Below are positions 19,132 through 26,896 of a stretch of DNA of 64,000 nucleotides, piece by piece. The stretch's first letter is position 1. Every line of letters begins with the position of its first letter. Source of the DNA: Stenotrophomonas hibiscicola ATCC 19867 (GTDB taxonomy: Bacteria; Pseudomonadota; Gammaproteobacteria; Xanthomonadales; Xanthomonadaceae); contig NZ_KB907499.1 in assembly GCF_000382065.1 (NCBI RefSeq), positions 692,592 to 756,591 on the forward strand, read 5' to 3'. The notes under the pieces were generated by a model. The model saw only the letters and a program-made list of their open reading frames with translations, ran no database searches and was not told the DNA's origin. A program made the translations under genes and the position numbers.

Positions 19132-19650
19132 TCACTCGGGCAACCGTGCCTTATAGGGGGCGAGCTTGACGAAACCGTCCTGATCCAAGCCGACAATTTT
19201 TGATGTGAGCGCGTACTGATTGAGATAGATCTTCACCGGACGATCCTCGATCGTTGCCCAAGGGCGAGCAACGCCGTAGGCAACCGCGTCCTTTTCGCCA
19301 TCGGTGCGAAACTCAAGCCGCTCGTGCCAATAGTGCAAACCCATGACCTCGGCGTCGTCACCGCCACCACAAGCCATGATCAACTCGCGCTCGGAACCGG
19401 CGCTCAGAGCCTTGAAGTCGTCTAACGCAAACGGCGGCAGTTCGTCACACCATTTCACCCGTCGTTGCTCGCGACTCAGGAGCACACGATCAGCAACCGC
19501 GTCCACCACCTGTCGCAGTGCTGCGATGTCCCTGCCCAGCTGGGCCGACTGCTCACGCAGCTCACGGATCACTTTCTCTCTGGATGACGCAATGTTGAAC
19601 AGCACTGCGAGAACAAGCAGCAGAACGACGCCCCCCACGATACCAGCCAT
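19132..19650 (-). CDS. membrane-anchored coiled-coil protein, unknown
   Basis: A 172-residue protein. Residues 3-20 (GIVGGVVLLLVLAVLFNI) form one membrane segment. A heptad-like coiled coil (REKVIRELREQSAQLGRDIA onward, about 24-58) follows, then a soluble domain of about 100 residues with WCDELPPFALDDFKAL and ACGGGDD. The body lies on one side of the inner membrane, topology uncertain. No family is recognised. It is the only island gene that looks whole; it has GAAAGGGG before the ATG and its own terminator. Confidence 0.65.
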   Translation of the reverse strand: MAGIVGGVVLLLVLAVLFNIASSREKVIRELREQSAQLGRDIAALRQVVDAVADRVLLSREQRRVKWCDELPPFALDDFKALSAGSERELIMACGGGDDAEVMGLHYWHERLEFRTDGEKDAVAYGVARPWATIEDRPVKIYLNQYALTSKIVGLDQDGFVKLAPYKARLPE

Positions 19651-19740
19651 AGAACCCCTTTCGTTAGTAGCCCAGTCTAGCGGGTCAATGGGTGGAAGCC
19701 ACGCTCAGGCGGATATGATGACGATCTAGACAGGACGGGC

Positions 19741-20229
19741 ATGGTGGACACGGATGAATTGACGGATCGGCAGCTGCTGGGCCTCCATTGTCTAGCCATG
19801 GAAGCGCTTCGACAAAGAGGCGTCGTGCGCTCATCAAACAATCCCGTGGCGGACCACACGGAAACATTGGTGGCGCGTGCCCTCAACGCAAAATTGGCCG
19901 TGGGCTCCCAGGCCGGTTTTGATGCAGTTGGCCAGGACGGGACGCGGTATCAGATCAAAGGCAGGCAACTAACCGCAATCAACCGCAGCACACAGTTGAG
20001 CGCGTTGCGGAACTTGGCGTCTGATCCATTCGACCACCTCGCAGCCATGGTCTACAACAGCTAGTTGAATGTTGAATACGCCGCGCTTATTCCGCTGGAC
20101 GTGGTGAAGAGGGTTGGCCGTTATCGAGCCCACACAAACGCACACACGCTTCATTTTCCCCGCTCACTATTGGACGAACCGGGAGTTGTCAATATCACCA
20201 TGCAAGTAGTCAAGGCGATAGACGCATGA
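19741..20229 (+). pseudogene. nuclease-like gene interrupted by an in-frame TAG
   Basis: The first 107 codons (starting MVDTDELTDRQLLGLHCLAM) end at TAG 20062-20064. The same frame continues without another stop for 54 codons (LNVEYAALIPLDVVKRVG...) to TGA 20227-20229. Read through, it is a 162-residue protein containing FDAVGQDGTRYQIKGRQL (about residues 60-77). The D...QIKGR pattern resembles PD-(D/E)XK-like or DUF6998-type proteins linked to restriction-like nucleases; this is a resemblance only. The TGA overlaps the next gene's ATG (ATGA), so the two were translationally coupled. A coding insertion or substitution at the TAG has broken it. Confidence 0.6.
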
Positions 20230-20822
20230 AGGCTCAACTGGATTTCAACGACTATCCGGACATTGTTGAGGGCGATAATTCTTGCGACCACCGCCAAGCG
20301 CACTGAAAAAAAGTGCCCCGGCTCCATGAGAGGGCGACATCGGGCCTTTACATGCTCCATCTCTCGGGTGGCTCAGATATCCCAATTCGCAACGGGATGC
20401 CGGGCGAACTCCACGTAGCGATGCATGTCCGTGCCGCACCGACCGAATTCGTGGGCATAGAAGAGGCCATGAAGAACGCGGGACACGCCTATCGGATGAC
20501 GAACAGCACAAGTCCACTTCTTCATTTCATGCGGATGCTGCGGAATTATCAAACTCACACTGGAACACAGCCAATGGCGCGCAAGACCGTCGAAATTATA
20601 CCTGGGGGCTCAGATGCCGTTATAGATGTCGCCACGATCGACAACTTACGTGCCGACGACTTCATTCAATTGGACGCTATCAGGAAGTACAACTCATACA
20701 TTCGGAATGAAGTGGAACGGATGATTGAGTTGTTTTGCGCGCAGCAGGAGCAGCTGGGTGTGTACGAAATTCTCAGGCTAGGAACCAATCGTCTGATCCA
20801 TGAAGTGCTTCAGCTCATTTAA
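20226..20822 (+). pseudogene. coupled downstream partner gene, broken near its 5' end
   Basis: It starts with ATG overlapping the preceding stop (MKAQLDFNDYPDIVEG), then hits TGA at 20304. In the same frame from 20307 an open stretch continues to 20822 (KKVPRLHERATSGLYMLHLS...). Between about 20270 and 20312 the neighbouring frame (ILATTAKRTEKK) looks more coding, so two compensating indels, one at the seven-A run 20306-20312, best explain it. The C-terminal half is helical and charged (DDFIQLDAIRKYNSYIRNEV). No family is recognised. Its coupling to the nuclease-like gene suggests the pair once worked together. Confidence 0.5.
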
Positions 20823-20985
20823 GTATGCGAGAACGAATACCCCCAACAGATCATGGATCAGGCGCACGATCATTCTACTGAAACTTGTGAGTCAGGTCTT
20901 GGTGCCCGAGGGGAGACAGTGCTAGGCTCGCGCATCGAGAAGCGTGAAAGCCTCCATGATTTGTTACAAACTCTGGAGATGTCGC

Positions 20986-22203
20986 ATGAAAAGGAAGGTT
21001 CTAGGATGCTCCGCAGCACTTCTTGTATCCACCTGCGCCTTAGCACAAGTGCCAAACGCTGACACGCAGGAAGGCAAGGAGATGCAGATTCAGGTTCACA
21101 GCTATATGAGTGAACACCCCTCAGTCTCGATAGACGAAGCAATCACGCGCCTAGCGGTTCAAGGTGAGGTGATGTCGGATAGTGAAGCGTTGCGTATCGA
21201 GTTCGCAGATCGTCTGACGGAACTGTCGATCAAAGACGCGCCAGATCAACACATCCTGGTGCAGCTCAAGGGGCCAGATCCAGTCGCGGATCGAACGATC
21301 AACACCGAGAGCGGGACGACCCGCGTGGTGTTCGAGGTTGGTCACAAGTATACCCAGGACGAGTTTTACGCGCTCCTTGCTAAGCACAGACCTCTTCTTC
21401 ACAGCGCCATACCAGGCATCACGGGGACGACTGGTTTCCCAGGCGAAGAACGGGTGCTGATTGACATAAACGGCGACAGCCGCCAAGCAGAAGAGTTGAA
21501 GGATACAATCAAGAAGCTTGAAAGAGTCACCGGTCTCAAGATTGAAGTCCACCCCAACATGCCGAAGTCAGTCAACGCGGAGTATGTTGTTGGCGGCGCC
21601 CCCTCCAATCCAACAATAGCTACTGCACCTCAGGATTTCCGGTTATTCATAAGGCCACTGGACGAAGGGGTATCACCACTGCGGCGCATTGCCCCGACAA
21701 TCTGATCTATGGAAGCTACGCAACCGGCGCAGGGAAGTACACCGTGCCGCTGACGTTCGTGGACCAGATCAATGATGCGAGCCACGACGTTCAGTGGCAT
21801 ACGGTGGGGTCACACACACCGCTCAGGGAGGTGTATGCCACCTCAACTTCGGATTACAGTAGGCGCCGCATCATGTACATGTGGACCAACGCTACTCAAG
21901 GCCAGAGCATGTGCTTCAGGAGGCGTCACCAGCCAATACACCTGCGGAACTGTCGTGAGCATCAAGCACAGGCCCGAGCTCGCATGCGGTCCAACCGGAA
22001 ACCTTCCATGCGCGGACGCTTGGATACGCATCGAAGGATCATCGCTGGCGTGCGGATTTGGAGATAGCGGTGCCGCTATCTTCTTCGGAGACAATGGATA
22101 CGGCATTGTCGCTAAGGCAAGCCTGAAAGACGGAAGCCGCAAGGGAGTCTCCGCGATGCCCTGGGGCGCAGTCAGCGCATTAGGGCTGGAGGCAGGCGGT
22201 TAG
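20986..22203 (+). pseudogene. secreted S1-family (chymotrypsin-like) serine protease, frameshifted
   Basis: The gene is whole in extent but split over frames. First frame (20986 to about 21,615): signal peptide MKRKVLGCSAALLVSTCALA, then a prodomain with VLIDINGDSRQAEELKDTI and the NAEYVVGG junction typical of a propeptide/mature boundary. Second frame (about 21,615-21,915): TSGFPVIHKATGRRGITTAA followed by HC, with the catalytic His codon at 21687-21689, and ASHDVQWH with Asp at 21786-21788. Third frame (to 22203): SGGVTSQYTCGTV and CGFGDSGAAIF with Ser at 22066-22068. The layout matches alpha-lytic/streptogrisin-type proteases. Two single-base shifts inactivate it unless they are sequencing errors. 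GGAG precedes the start. Confidence 0.8.
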
Positions 22204-22306
22204 TCGCTCCAACGAAACGTCCGGCAGAGGATGCAAAGCCAGCATGCTCAGCCGGATATCTGAGATCGATTTTTAATTGCTTGAGTGAACGCGCCCGGTC
22301 CAGCCC

Positions 22307-22543
22307 TTATTCCGACTCAGCAATACCGGTGGCAGTAATCAATACAGGCGTCTGGTGCCGCCCAGTACGCGAATGGTAAAGCGTTCCAGTCATATTGACG
22401 CGCTTACCTTTAAGAAGTTGGTACTTGCGCATCAGATCGCCGCTCAAGTTCAGTTGGATGAGTAAGACGCCTCCGGCGTAAGGCGGGTATTCGTCCTGAG
22501 CCTGTACCGAAATTGGCGTGAATAATTCGATCGCCGGGCGACG
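22307..22543 (-). pseudogene. 3' remnant of a DUF4431-like gene
   Basis: A minus-strand frame beginning at the poly-C reads RRPAIELFTPISVQAQDEYP, then a strand-rich segment, and ends with KGKRVNMTGTLYHSRTGRHQ and TPVLITATGIAESE before TAA (22307-22309). The GTLYHSRTGRHQTPVLI block resembles the DUF4431 domain (GTLFHAHTGHHHTPVLL-like) of small secreted proteins. The N-terminus is missing beyond the poly-C, so this is a truncated remnant. No function is claimed. Confidence 0.55.
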
Positions 22544-22557
22544 CCCCCCCCCCCCCC
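22544..22557. other. 14-bp poly-C tract at a gene/IS junction
   Basis: Fourteen C residues flanked by CGACG and GCCGTGA. They separate the truncated DUF4431-like remnant from the left end of the IS3-family element. They are paired in context with the tract at 18819. Confidence 0.65.
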
Positions 22558-22561
22558 GCCG

Positions 22562-23737
22562 TGAGTAGTGGTCGGGTTTAGAGTCCGGGGTTGATGATAT
22601 CGATGTTGGCCAGATGTTTGGCGTAGGCGGCCGGTGTCATGCCGCCGATGGCGTCCTTGGGGCGTTCCTCGTTGTATTCTCGGCGCCATCGCTCGATCTA
22701 GGTGCGGGCGTGTAGCAGCGTTGGGAACCAGTGCTCGTTGAGGCATTCCTCGTGCAGGCGACCGTTGAACGATTTCACATAGGCGTTCTGGTTCGGCTTG
22801 CCGGGCTGGATCAGGCGAAGCTTCACGCCACGTGCGTGTGCCCAGCTCACCGTCACCTTGCCGCACAACTCCTTGCCGTTGTCGGTACCGATCACCTGCG
22901 GCAAGCCGCGCAGCGAGGCCAGCTGGTCCAGCACACGCGAGACGCCGTGCCCGGAAATCGCACGTTCCACCTCGATTGCCACGACTTCGTATGTGGCGTC
23001 ATCGACGATCACCAAGCACTTGATGACCCGGCCTTCGGCCGTACGGTCGAACACGAAGTTCATCGACCACACATGGTTGGGCCGGGCCGGGCCGGGCGCA
23101 GCAGTGGCTGCCGCGCGCCGACCGCCACCTTTTTGCGCTTGCGCCGCCTGACCTGCAGCTGCTGCGCCTGATACAGCCATTCCACGCGCTTGTAGTTCAC
23201 GATGCGTCCTTCCTGCGGCAGCTTCAGGTAGATCATTCCGACGCCGTAGCGCTTGTGCCGATACGCCAAGGCCAGGATGCGCTCGCTCAATTCAACGTTG
23301 CGATCCTCGCGCCGGACATAGCGCAGCGCGCTGGCACTCATCCCGATGATCGCCAGGGCACGGCGCTCGCTTGCCCCGCGCTGCATCCACTGCCGCACCA
23401 GCGCACGCCGCACCGGCGCGTCCGCTACTTTTTCGCAGCGCGTCCTTGATCAGATCGTTCTCGAACAGCTGCTCGGCCAGCAACTTCTTCAGCCGGACGT
23501 TCTCGGCTTCCAGGTCCTTCAACCGCTTGGCGTCGGGCACGCTCATGCCACCGAACTTGCTGCGCCACAGTTGGTACGAGGCCTCGCTGAAGCCATGTCG
23601 ACGGCACAGGTCCCTCACCGCCATGCCGGCCTCTGCCTCGCGTGGGAAGCCGACGATCTGTTCTTCGGAAAAGCGCTTCTTCATGTCCAATCTCCGGCTT
23701 GTTGGGGATTGAACTCCAAATCGCCGTGCTACTCAAA
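22562..23737 (-). mobile_element. degenerate IS3-family insertion sequence
   Basis: About 1.18 kb. Likely ends are TGAGTAGTGG at 22562 and its inverted partner (TGAGTAGCAC read from 23737 on the minus strand); beyond seven matching bases the inverted repeat is imperfect and no target duplication is evident. It contains an orfA/orfB transposase of the IS407-like branch, which carries several inactivating changes. Confidence 0.7.
22578..23684 (-). pseudogene. IS3-family transposase (orfA-orfB), inactive
   Basis: orfA begins MKKRFSEEQIVGF at 23684 with a helix-turn-helix (VRDLCRRHGFSEASYQLW) and a leucine-zipper-like AENVRLKKLLAEQ. Its end lies at a run of five A residues (CGAAAAAGTAG), so its frame runs on into orfB sequence instead of ending RKK-stop. 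orfB (from about 23,440) is frameshifted near 23,090 within GGGCCGGGCCGGG repeats and has an in-frame TAG at 22698-22700 before IERWRREYNEERP. The first catalytic Asp is replaced (WSMNFVFD where WSMDFV is usual), and the catalytic Glu before SFNGRL is Lys (YVKSFNGRL). Only IGTDNGKE keeps its Asp. Confidence 0.8.
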
Positions 23738-23860
23738 ACCTGAGGGACGTCGGGAGCACAAGAGCGTCGCCATGCGCGATAGATACGATCATCGCTTGCC
23801 TGTCGTGAAACCCGCATCTCTCCCGAAGTGTTCGGTAGGGTTTTCAGGAGCAAAAGAAAA

Positions 23861-23880
23861 AGGCGCCCAAAAGGACGCCT
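23861..23880 (-). terminator. island-derived terminator of tRNA-Lys
   Basis: AGGCGCCC-AAAA-GGACGCCT folds into a hairpin. On the minus strand it is followed by TTTTTCTTTT, and it lies 16 bp beyond the tRNA 3' end. It replaces the displaced original terminator at 18475-18497. Confidence 0.75.
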
Positions 23881-23896
23881 AAGTCGCTGATGCAAT

Positions 23897-23972
23897 TGGT
23901 GGGCCGTGAAGGATTCGAACCTTCGACCAAAAGATTAAAAGTCTTCTGCTCTACCGACTGAGCTAACGGCCC
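23897..23972 (-). tRNA. tRNA-Lys (anticodon TTT)
   Basis: A 76-nt tRNA with encoded CCA. The 5' acceptor strand GGGCCGT pairs with ACGGCCC. The D arm is TTAGCTCAGTCGGTAGAGC, the anticodon loop is CTTTTAA giving UUU, and the T arm carries GGTTCGAATCC. Positions 23897-23938 are the attR half of the island integration site, so the 3' half of the present gene may have been supplied by the island; it still folds correctly. Confidence 0.97.
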
Positions 23973-24052
23973 ATTGCACTGCCCCAGCCTTTCGGCGGGG
24001 TGGGCATTCTACCCTACTTTGGCGGGCCGGGTGAAACCCCAGCGTGTCGAGG

Positions 24053-24076
24053 ATGCCGGCCAGCGGCCGGCACTAC
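24053..24076. repeat. REP unit (GCCGGCCAGCGGCCGGC-CTAC)
   Basis: Single palindromic unit ending in CTAC, the reverse complement of a GTAG head. A second copy in the same orientation lies at 25107-25129, so the two bracket the 24151 gene. Confidence 0.7.
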
Positions 24077-24150
24077 CCGATCTGGCGAACCCGCTTAAAC
24101 CTTCCGGGCCTCACGCGCATCCCAGCTGTGATTCCTGCCCGGAGCCACGG

Positions 24151-25149
24151 ATGCGCCTGCCCCTCTGCCTCGTTGCCGCCCTGTTGCTGCCCTGTGCGGC
24201 ACTGGCCGCCCCATCCCAGGTCGTCACCGACGACATCGGCCGCTTCTGGGCCACTTATGACGCTGTGCGCGCCGAGCCCGACGTTGAACGCCAGGTCGCA
24301 CTGGTGCAGGAGCGCTACATCGATCCAGGCAGCCCCGGCCTGCATGCGCTGATGCAGGTGCGCAACTATACCGCCCGCGAATACGCCGAGGCCATGCGCG
24401 CGTGGCCGCGCTTCTGGACGTCGGTACGCCCATTGACCGCCAACGCGCAGCAGGCCAGCGCCACTCTGGAGCGGGACCTGGCCGCCTTCCGCACGCTCTA
24501 CCCCGCCCTGCGCCCGGCCACCATCACCTATGCCGTGGGCGTGCTGCGTACTGGCGGGACCACGCTGGGTGACAAGGTGCTGATCGGTGCGGAGATGGCG
24601 CTGGGCGATGAGCGCGTGGACGTGAGCGAGTTGCCGGCGAAAATGCGCGATCGCCTGCGGATCTTCTACGACAGCCGTCCGGGGGCGAACAACGCGCAGA
24701 ACAACCTGCACGAGTACGTGCATACCCAGCAGCGCGAGACTACCGGCAGCCTGGCGCAGTACGCGGTGCGCGAAGGCGTGGCGGAGTATGTGGCCGAACG
24801 GCTGAGTGGGCGTCGGCCGGCGTTGCCACTGTACAGCTACGGGCCCGCGCACGAGGAGGAGATCCGCGCGCGTTTTGTCGCTGAAATGGACGGCGATGAC
24901 CTGGACAACTGGCTGTACAACAACGGCCGAAATCCGTTCGGGGTGAGTGATGTGGGGTACTACGCCGGGTATCGCATCGCGCAGGAGTACATGCGACAGC
25001 AGGCTGATGAGAAGGCGGGGATCGCGCGGATGATCGAGCTGGACTATGCCGATGCGGGGGCGGTGCGGGCGTTCATCGAGGCATCGGGGTGGTTGCCTGA
25101 TGAGGCTGCCGGCCAGCGGCCGGCACTACCAGACTCCAGCCGCTGGTAG
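24151..25149 (+). CDS. secreted HExxH zinc-protease-like protein
   Basis: A 332-residue protein with a signal peptide (RLPLCLVAALLLPCAALA-A). Near residue 190 it has HEYVHTQQ, an HExxH zinc motif, and about 25 residues later REGVAEYVAERL, a Glu that could be the third ligand, as in gluzincin/DUF2268-like proteases. The region VGYYAGYRIAQEYM near 275 resembles the C-terminal helix of that group. It probably acts in the periplasm or outside the cell. The last dozen residues (AAGQRPALPDSSRW) are translated from a REP repeat, so the native C-terminus was probably shorter. The start at 24151 follows GGAG by 7 bases. Confidence 0.78.
   Translation: MRLPLCLVAALLLPCAALAAPSQVVTDDIGRFWATYDAVRAEPDVERQVALVQERYIDPGSPGLHALMQVRNYTAREYAEAMRAWPRFWTSVRPLTANAQQASATLERDLAAFRTLYPALRPATITYAVGVLRTGGTTLGDKVLIGAEMALGDERVDVSELPAKMRDRLRIFYDSRPGANNAQNNLHEYVHTQQRETTGSLAQYAVREGVAEYVAERLSGRRPALPLYSYGPAHEEEIRARFVAEMDGDDLDNWLYNNGRNPFGVSDVGYYAGYRIAQEYMRQQADEKAGIARMIELDYADAGAVRAFIEASGWLPDEAAGQRPALPDSSRW
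25107..25129. repeat. REP unit inside a coding 3' end
   Basis: GCTGCCGGCCAGCGGCCGGC-ACTAC repeats the 24053 unit and lies within the last codons of the 24151 gene. Confidence 0.7.
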
Positions 25150-25164
25150 CGCCGGGACAGAGAG

Positions 25165-25186
25165 TGCGAACCAACGGTTCGCACCC
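25165..25186. repeat. TGCGAACCAACGGTTCGCA hairpin
   Basis: Short perfect palindrome in the gap between convergent genes (24151 gene and queC). The same sequence recurs at 38097-38118. It could end transcription or belong to another REP subtype. Confidence 0.6.
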
Positions 25187-25212
25187 ACCATTGGGGCATC
25201 AGCCCCATCACC

Positions 25213-25878
25213 TCAGGCATACAGCGTGGGGTCCGGCACGCCGGCTTCGGCGAAACCCTGCGCGCGCAGGCGGCACGCATCGCAGTGGCCGCAGGCGGCG
25301 CCGTTGGCGTCGGCGTTGTAGCAGGACACGGTCAGGCCGAAGTCCACGCCCAGGCGCACGCCTTCGCTGACGATCTGGCCCTTGCTGAGGAACTGCAGCG
25401 GCGCGTGTACCTTGATGCCCGCACCTTCCACGCCCGACTTGGTGGCCAGGTTGGCCAGCGCCTGGAACGCGGCCACGAACTCGGGGCGGCAGTCCGGATA
25501 GCCGGAATAATCCACCGCGTTGACGCCGCAGAAGATGTCGTTGGCGCCGAGCACTTCGGCCCAGCCCAGGGCCAGCGACAGCATGATGGTGTTGCGCGCC
25601 GGTACGTAGGTGACCGGAATGCCGGCGCCGCCGGCCTCGGGTACGTCGATGTCATCGGTGAGCGCCGAGCCACCGATGCTGCGCAGGTCCACGTCCACGG
25701 TCTTGTGCGCGACCACGCCCTGGGCCTCGGCCACGCGGGCGGCGGCATCCAGTTCGGAGGTGTGGCGCTGGCCATAGCGCACGCTCAGGGCATGCACGGC
25801 GAAGCCCTGTTCCTGGGCCATGGCGATGACGGCGGCTGAATCCATGCCGCCGGAGAGAAGCACGACTGCCTTCTTCAT
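25213..25878 (-). CDS. queC: 7-cyano-7-deazaguanine synthase QueC
   Basis: A 221-residue ATP-dependent enzyme that converts 7-carboxy-7-deazaguanine to preQ0 in queuosine synthesis. It has the PP-loop [13 protein letters not shown] (residues 8-20) and the C-terminal zinc site [17 protein letters not shown] (about 190-206), which gives the expected four cysteines. The start at 25878 gives the family N-terminus [14 protein letters not shown]; a longer frame upstream is rejected. queE lies 78 bp upstream on the same strand, so the pathway pair is probably co-transcribed. Confidence 0.96.
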   Translation of the reverse strand: MKKAVVLLSGGMDSAAVIAMAQEQGFAVHALSVRYGQRHTSELDAAARVAEAQGVVAHKTVDVDLRSIGGSALTDDIDVPEAGGAGIPVTYVPARNTIMLSLALGWAEVLGANDIFCGVNAVDYSGYPDCRPEFVAAFQALANLATKSGVEGAGIKVHAPLQFLSKGQIVSEGVRLGVDFGLTVSCYNADANGAACGHCDACRLRAQGFAEAGVPDPTLYA

Positions 25879-25956
25879 GGGTAAAACATCCGGTTGGGAG
25901 GGGAAAGCCAGCACGCTGTCCCGCGCCGGAGTTACATCAAGGAACGTTGCCTGGGC

Positions 25957-26658
25957 TCATCGGCCCGGCTCGTCGTTCCACAGGATTTTATGCAACTGCA
26001 TCTGGAAGCGCACCGGCAGGCGGTCTTCGACGATCCAGTCGGCCAGCTGGCGCGCGGTGATCTCGCCCTTGCTGGGCGAGAAGAACACGGTGCAGCGCTT
26101 CACCAGCTCGTGCTCGGCGACCAGGGCCTTGGCCCAGTCGTAGTCCTCGCGGCTGCAGATGACGAACTTGATCTGGTCGCGTGCGGTCAGCAGCGGCAGG
26201 TTCTCCCAGCGGTTGCGCGCAACTTCGGCCGACCCCGGGGTCTTGATGTCGACCACGCGCGATACACGCGGGTCCACCGCGCTGACGTCCAGCGCGCCGG
26301 AGGTTTCCAGCGAGACGTCCATGCCGGCGTCGCACAGCTTCTGCAGCAGCACCAGGCAGCGCTTCTGCGCCAGCGGCTCGCCGCCGGTCACGCAGACGTG
26401 GCGCACGCCCTGGGCCAGCACCTCGGCCACGATGTCGTCGATGTCCCACCAGGTGCCGCCATGGAAGGCATAGGCCGTATCGCAGTACTGGCAGCGCAGC
26501 GGGCAGCCGGTCAGGCGCACGAACACGGTCGGCCAGCCGGCGGTATCGGCTTCGCCCTGCAGCGAGGTGAAGATCTCGGTGATCTTCAGGCGTGGCAGGG
26601 GCGACTGCACAATCTCACTGGGCGTGGCGGCGGCGCTGGATGGGGTAACGGCGGTCAT
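25957..26658 (-). CDS. queE: 7-carboxy-7-deazaguanine synthase QueE
   Basis: A 233-residue radical-SAM enzyme making 7-carboxy-7-deazaguanine from carboxytetrahydropterin. The iron-sulfur motif is CPLRCQYC (about residue 53), followed by AYAFHGG; a glycine-rich SAM-binding VTGGEPLAQ lies near 92. ITEIFTSLQGEADTAG at residue 26 is the substrate-binding start of the family. ATG 26658 is preferred; a GTG at 26682 is in frame. It sits between cpoB and queC, an order common in xanthomonads. Confidence 0.95.
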   Translation of the reverse strand: MTAVTPSSAAATPSEIVQSPLPRLKITEIFTSLQGEADTAGWPTVFVRLTGCPLRCQYCDTAYAFHGGTWWDIDDIVAEVLAQGVRHVCVTGGEPLAQKRCLVLLQKLCDAGMDVSLETSGALDVSAVDPRVSRVVDIKTPGSAEVARNRWENLPLLTARDQIKFVICSREDYDWAKALVAEHELVKRCTVFFSPSKGEITARQLADWIVEDRLPVRFQMQLHKILWNDEPGR

Positions 26659-26715
26659 GGCGGGCACTTCTTGGTGGGACACGTGGCGGGTGGGCTACCG
26701 TGGCCGGTAACGAAA

Positions 26716-26741
26716 GCAGCCGAGCGTGGGCTCGGCTCTAC
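26716..26741. repeat. SMAG-type REP unit
   Basis: GCAGCCGAGCGTGGGCTCGG-CTCTAC, a single unit in the cpoB-queE gap, first of three in 150 bp. Confidence 0.75.
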
Positions 26742-26783
26742 AACAGCAACCAAACGGGCATATCCCTGCCGGTGACGCGAGCC

Positions 26784-26805
26784 GTCGGGCATGGCCCGGC
26801 GCTAC
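26784..26805. repeat. REP unit (CGGGCATGGCCCGGCGCTAC)
   Basis: Single unit of the GTAGCGCCGGGCCATGCCCG subtype, which also appears as pairs at 38019, 42426 and 46465. Confidence 0.7.
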
Positions 26806-26840
26806 CGGATCCGGGCGGGTTTGCCGGTCCGGAAACGAAA

Positions 26841-26866
26841 GCAGCCGAGCATGGGCTCGGCTCTAC
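26841..26866. repeat. SMAG-type REP unit
   Basis: Almost identical to the 26716 unit, differing at GCATGG versus GCGTGG in the loop. The two lie in the same orientation. Confidence 0.75.
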
Positions 26867-26896
26867 AGGGCACCCATTGTACGCCCGGTCAGCGGA

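Larger units (their letters stand above)
18526..23938. mobile_element. decayed genomic island inserted at tRNA-Lys(TTT)
   Basis: About 5.4 kb between direct repeats of the tRNA-Lys 3' end. The interior is visibly richer in A/T and uses codons unlike its neighbours (AAT, ATA, TTG, AGA appear often). No integrase or complete mobility gene remains. The content is one intact-looking unknown gene (19132), a secreted protease broken by frameshifts, a broken two-gene unit, truncated genes at two poly-C tracts and a degenerate IS3 element. The chromosome on both sides is typical core sequence (queC/queE/tol on the right). Confidence 0.85.

Noticed and set aside
25879..25956. preQ1 riboswitch upstream of queC
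   Set aside because: The short gap lacks the expected C-rich loop and A-rich tail pattern, and queC follows queE in one transcript.
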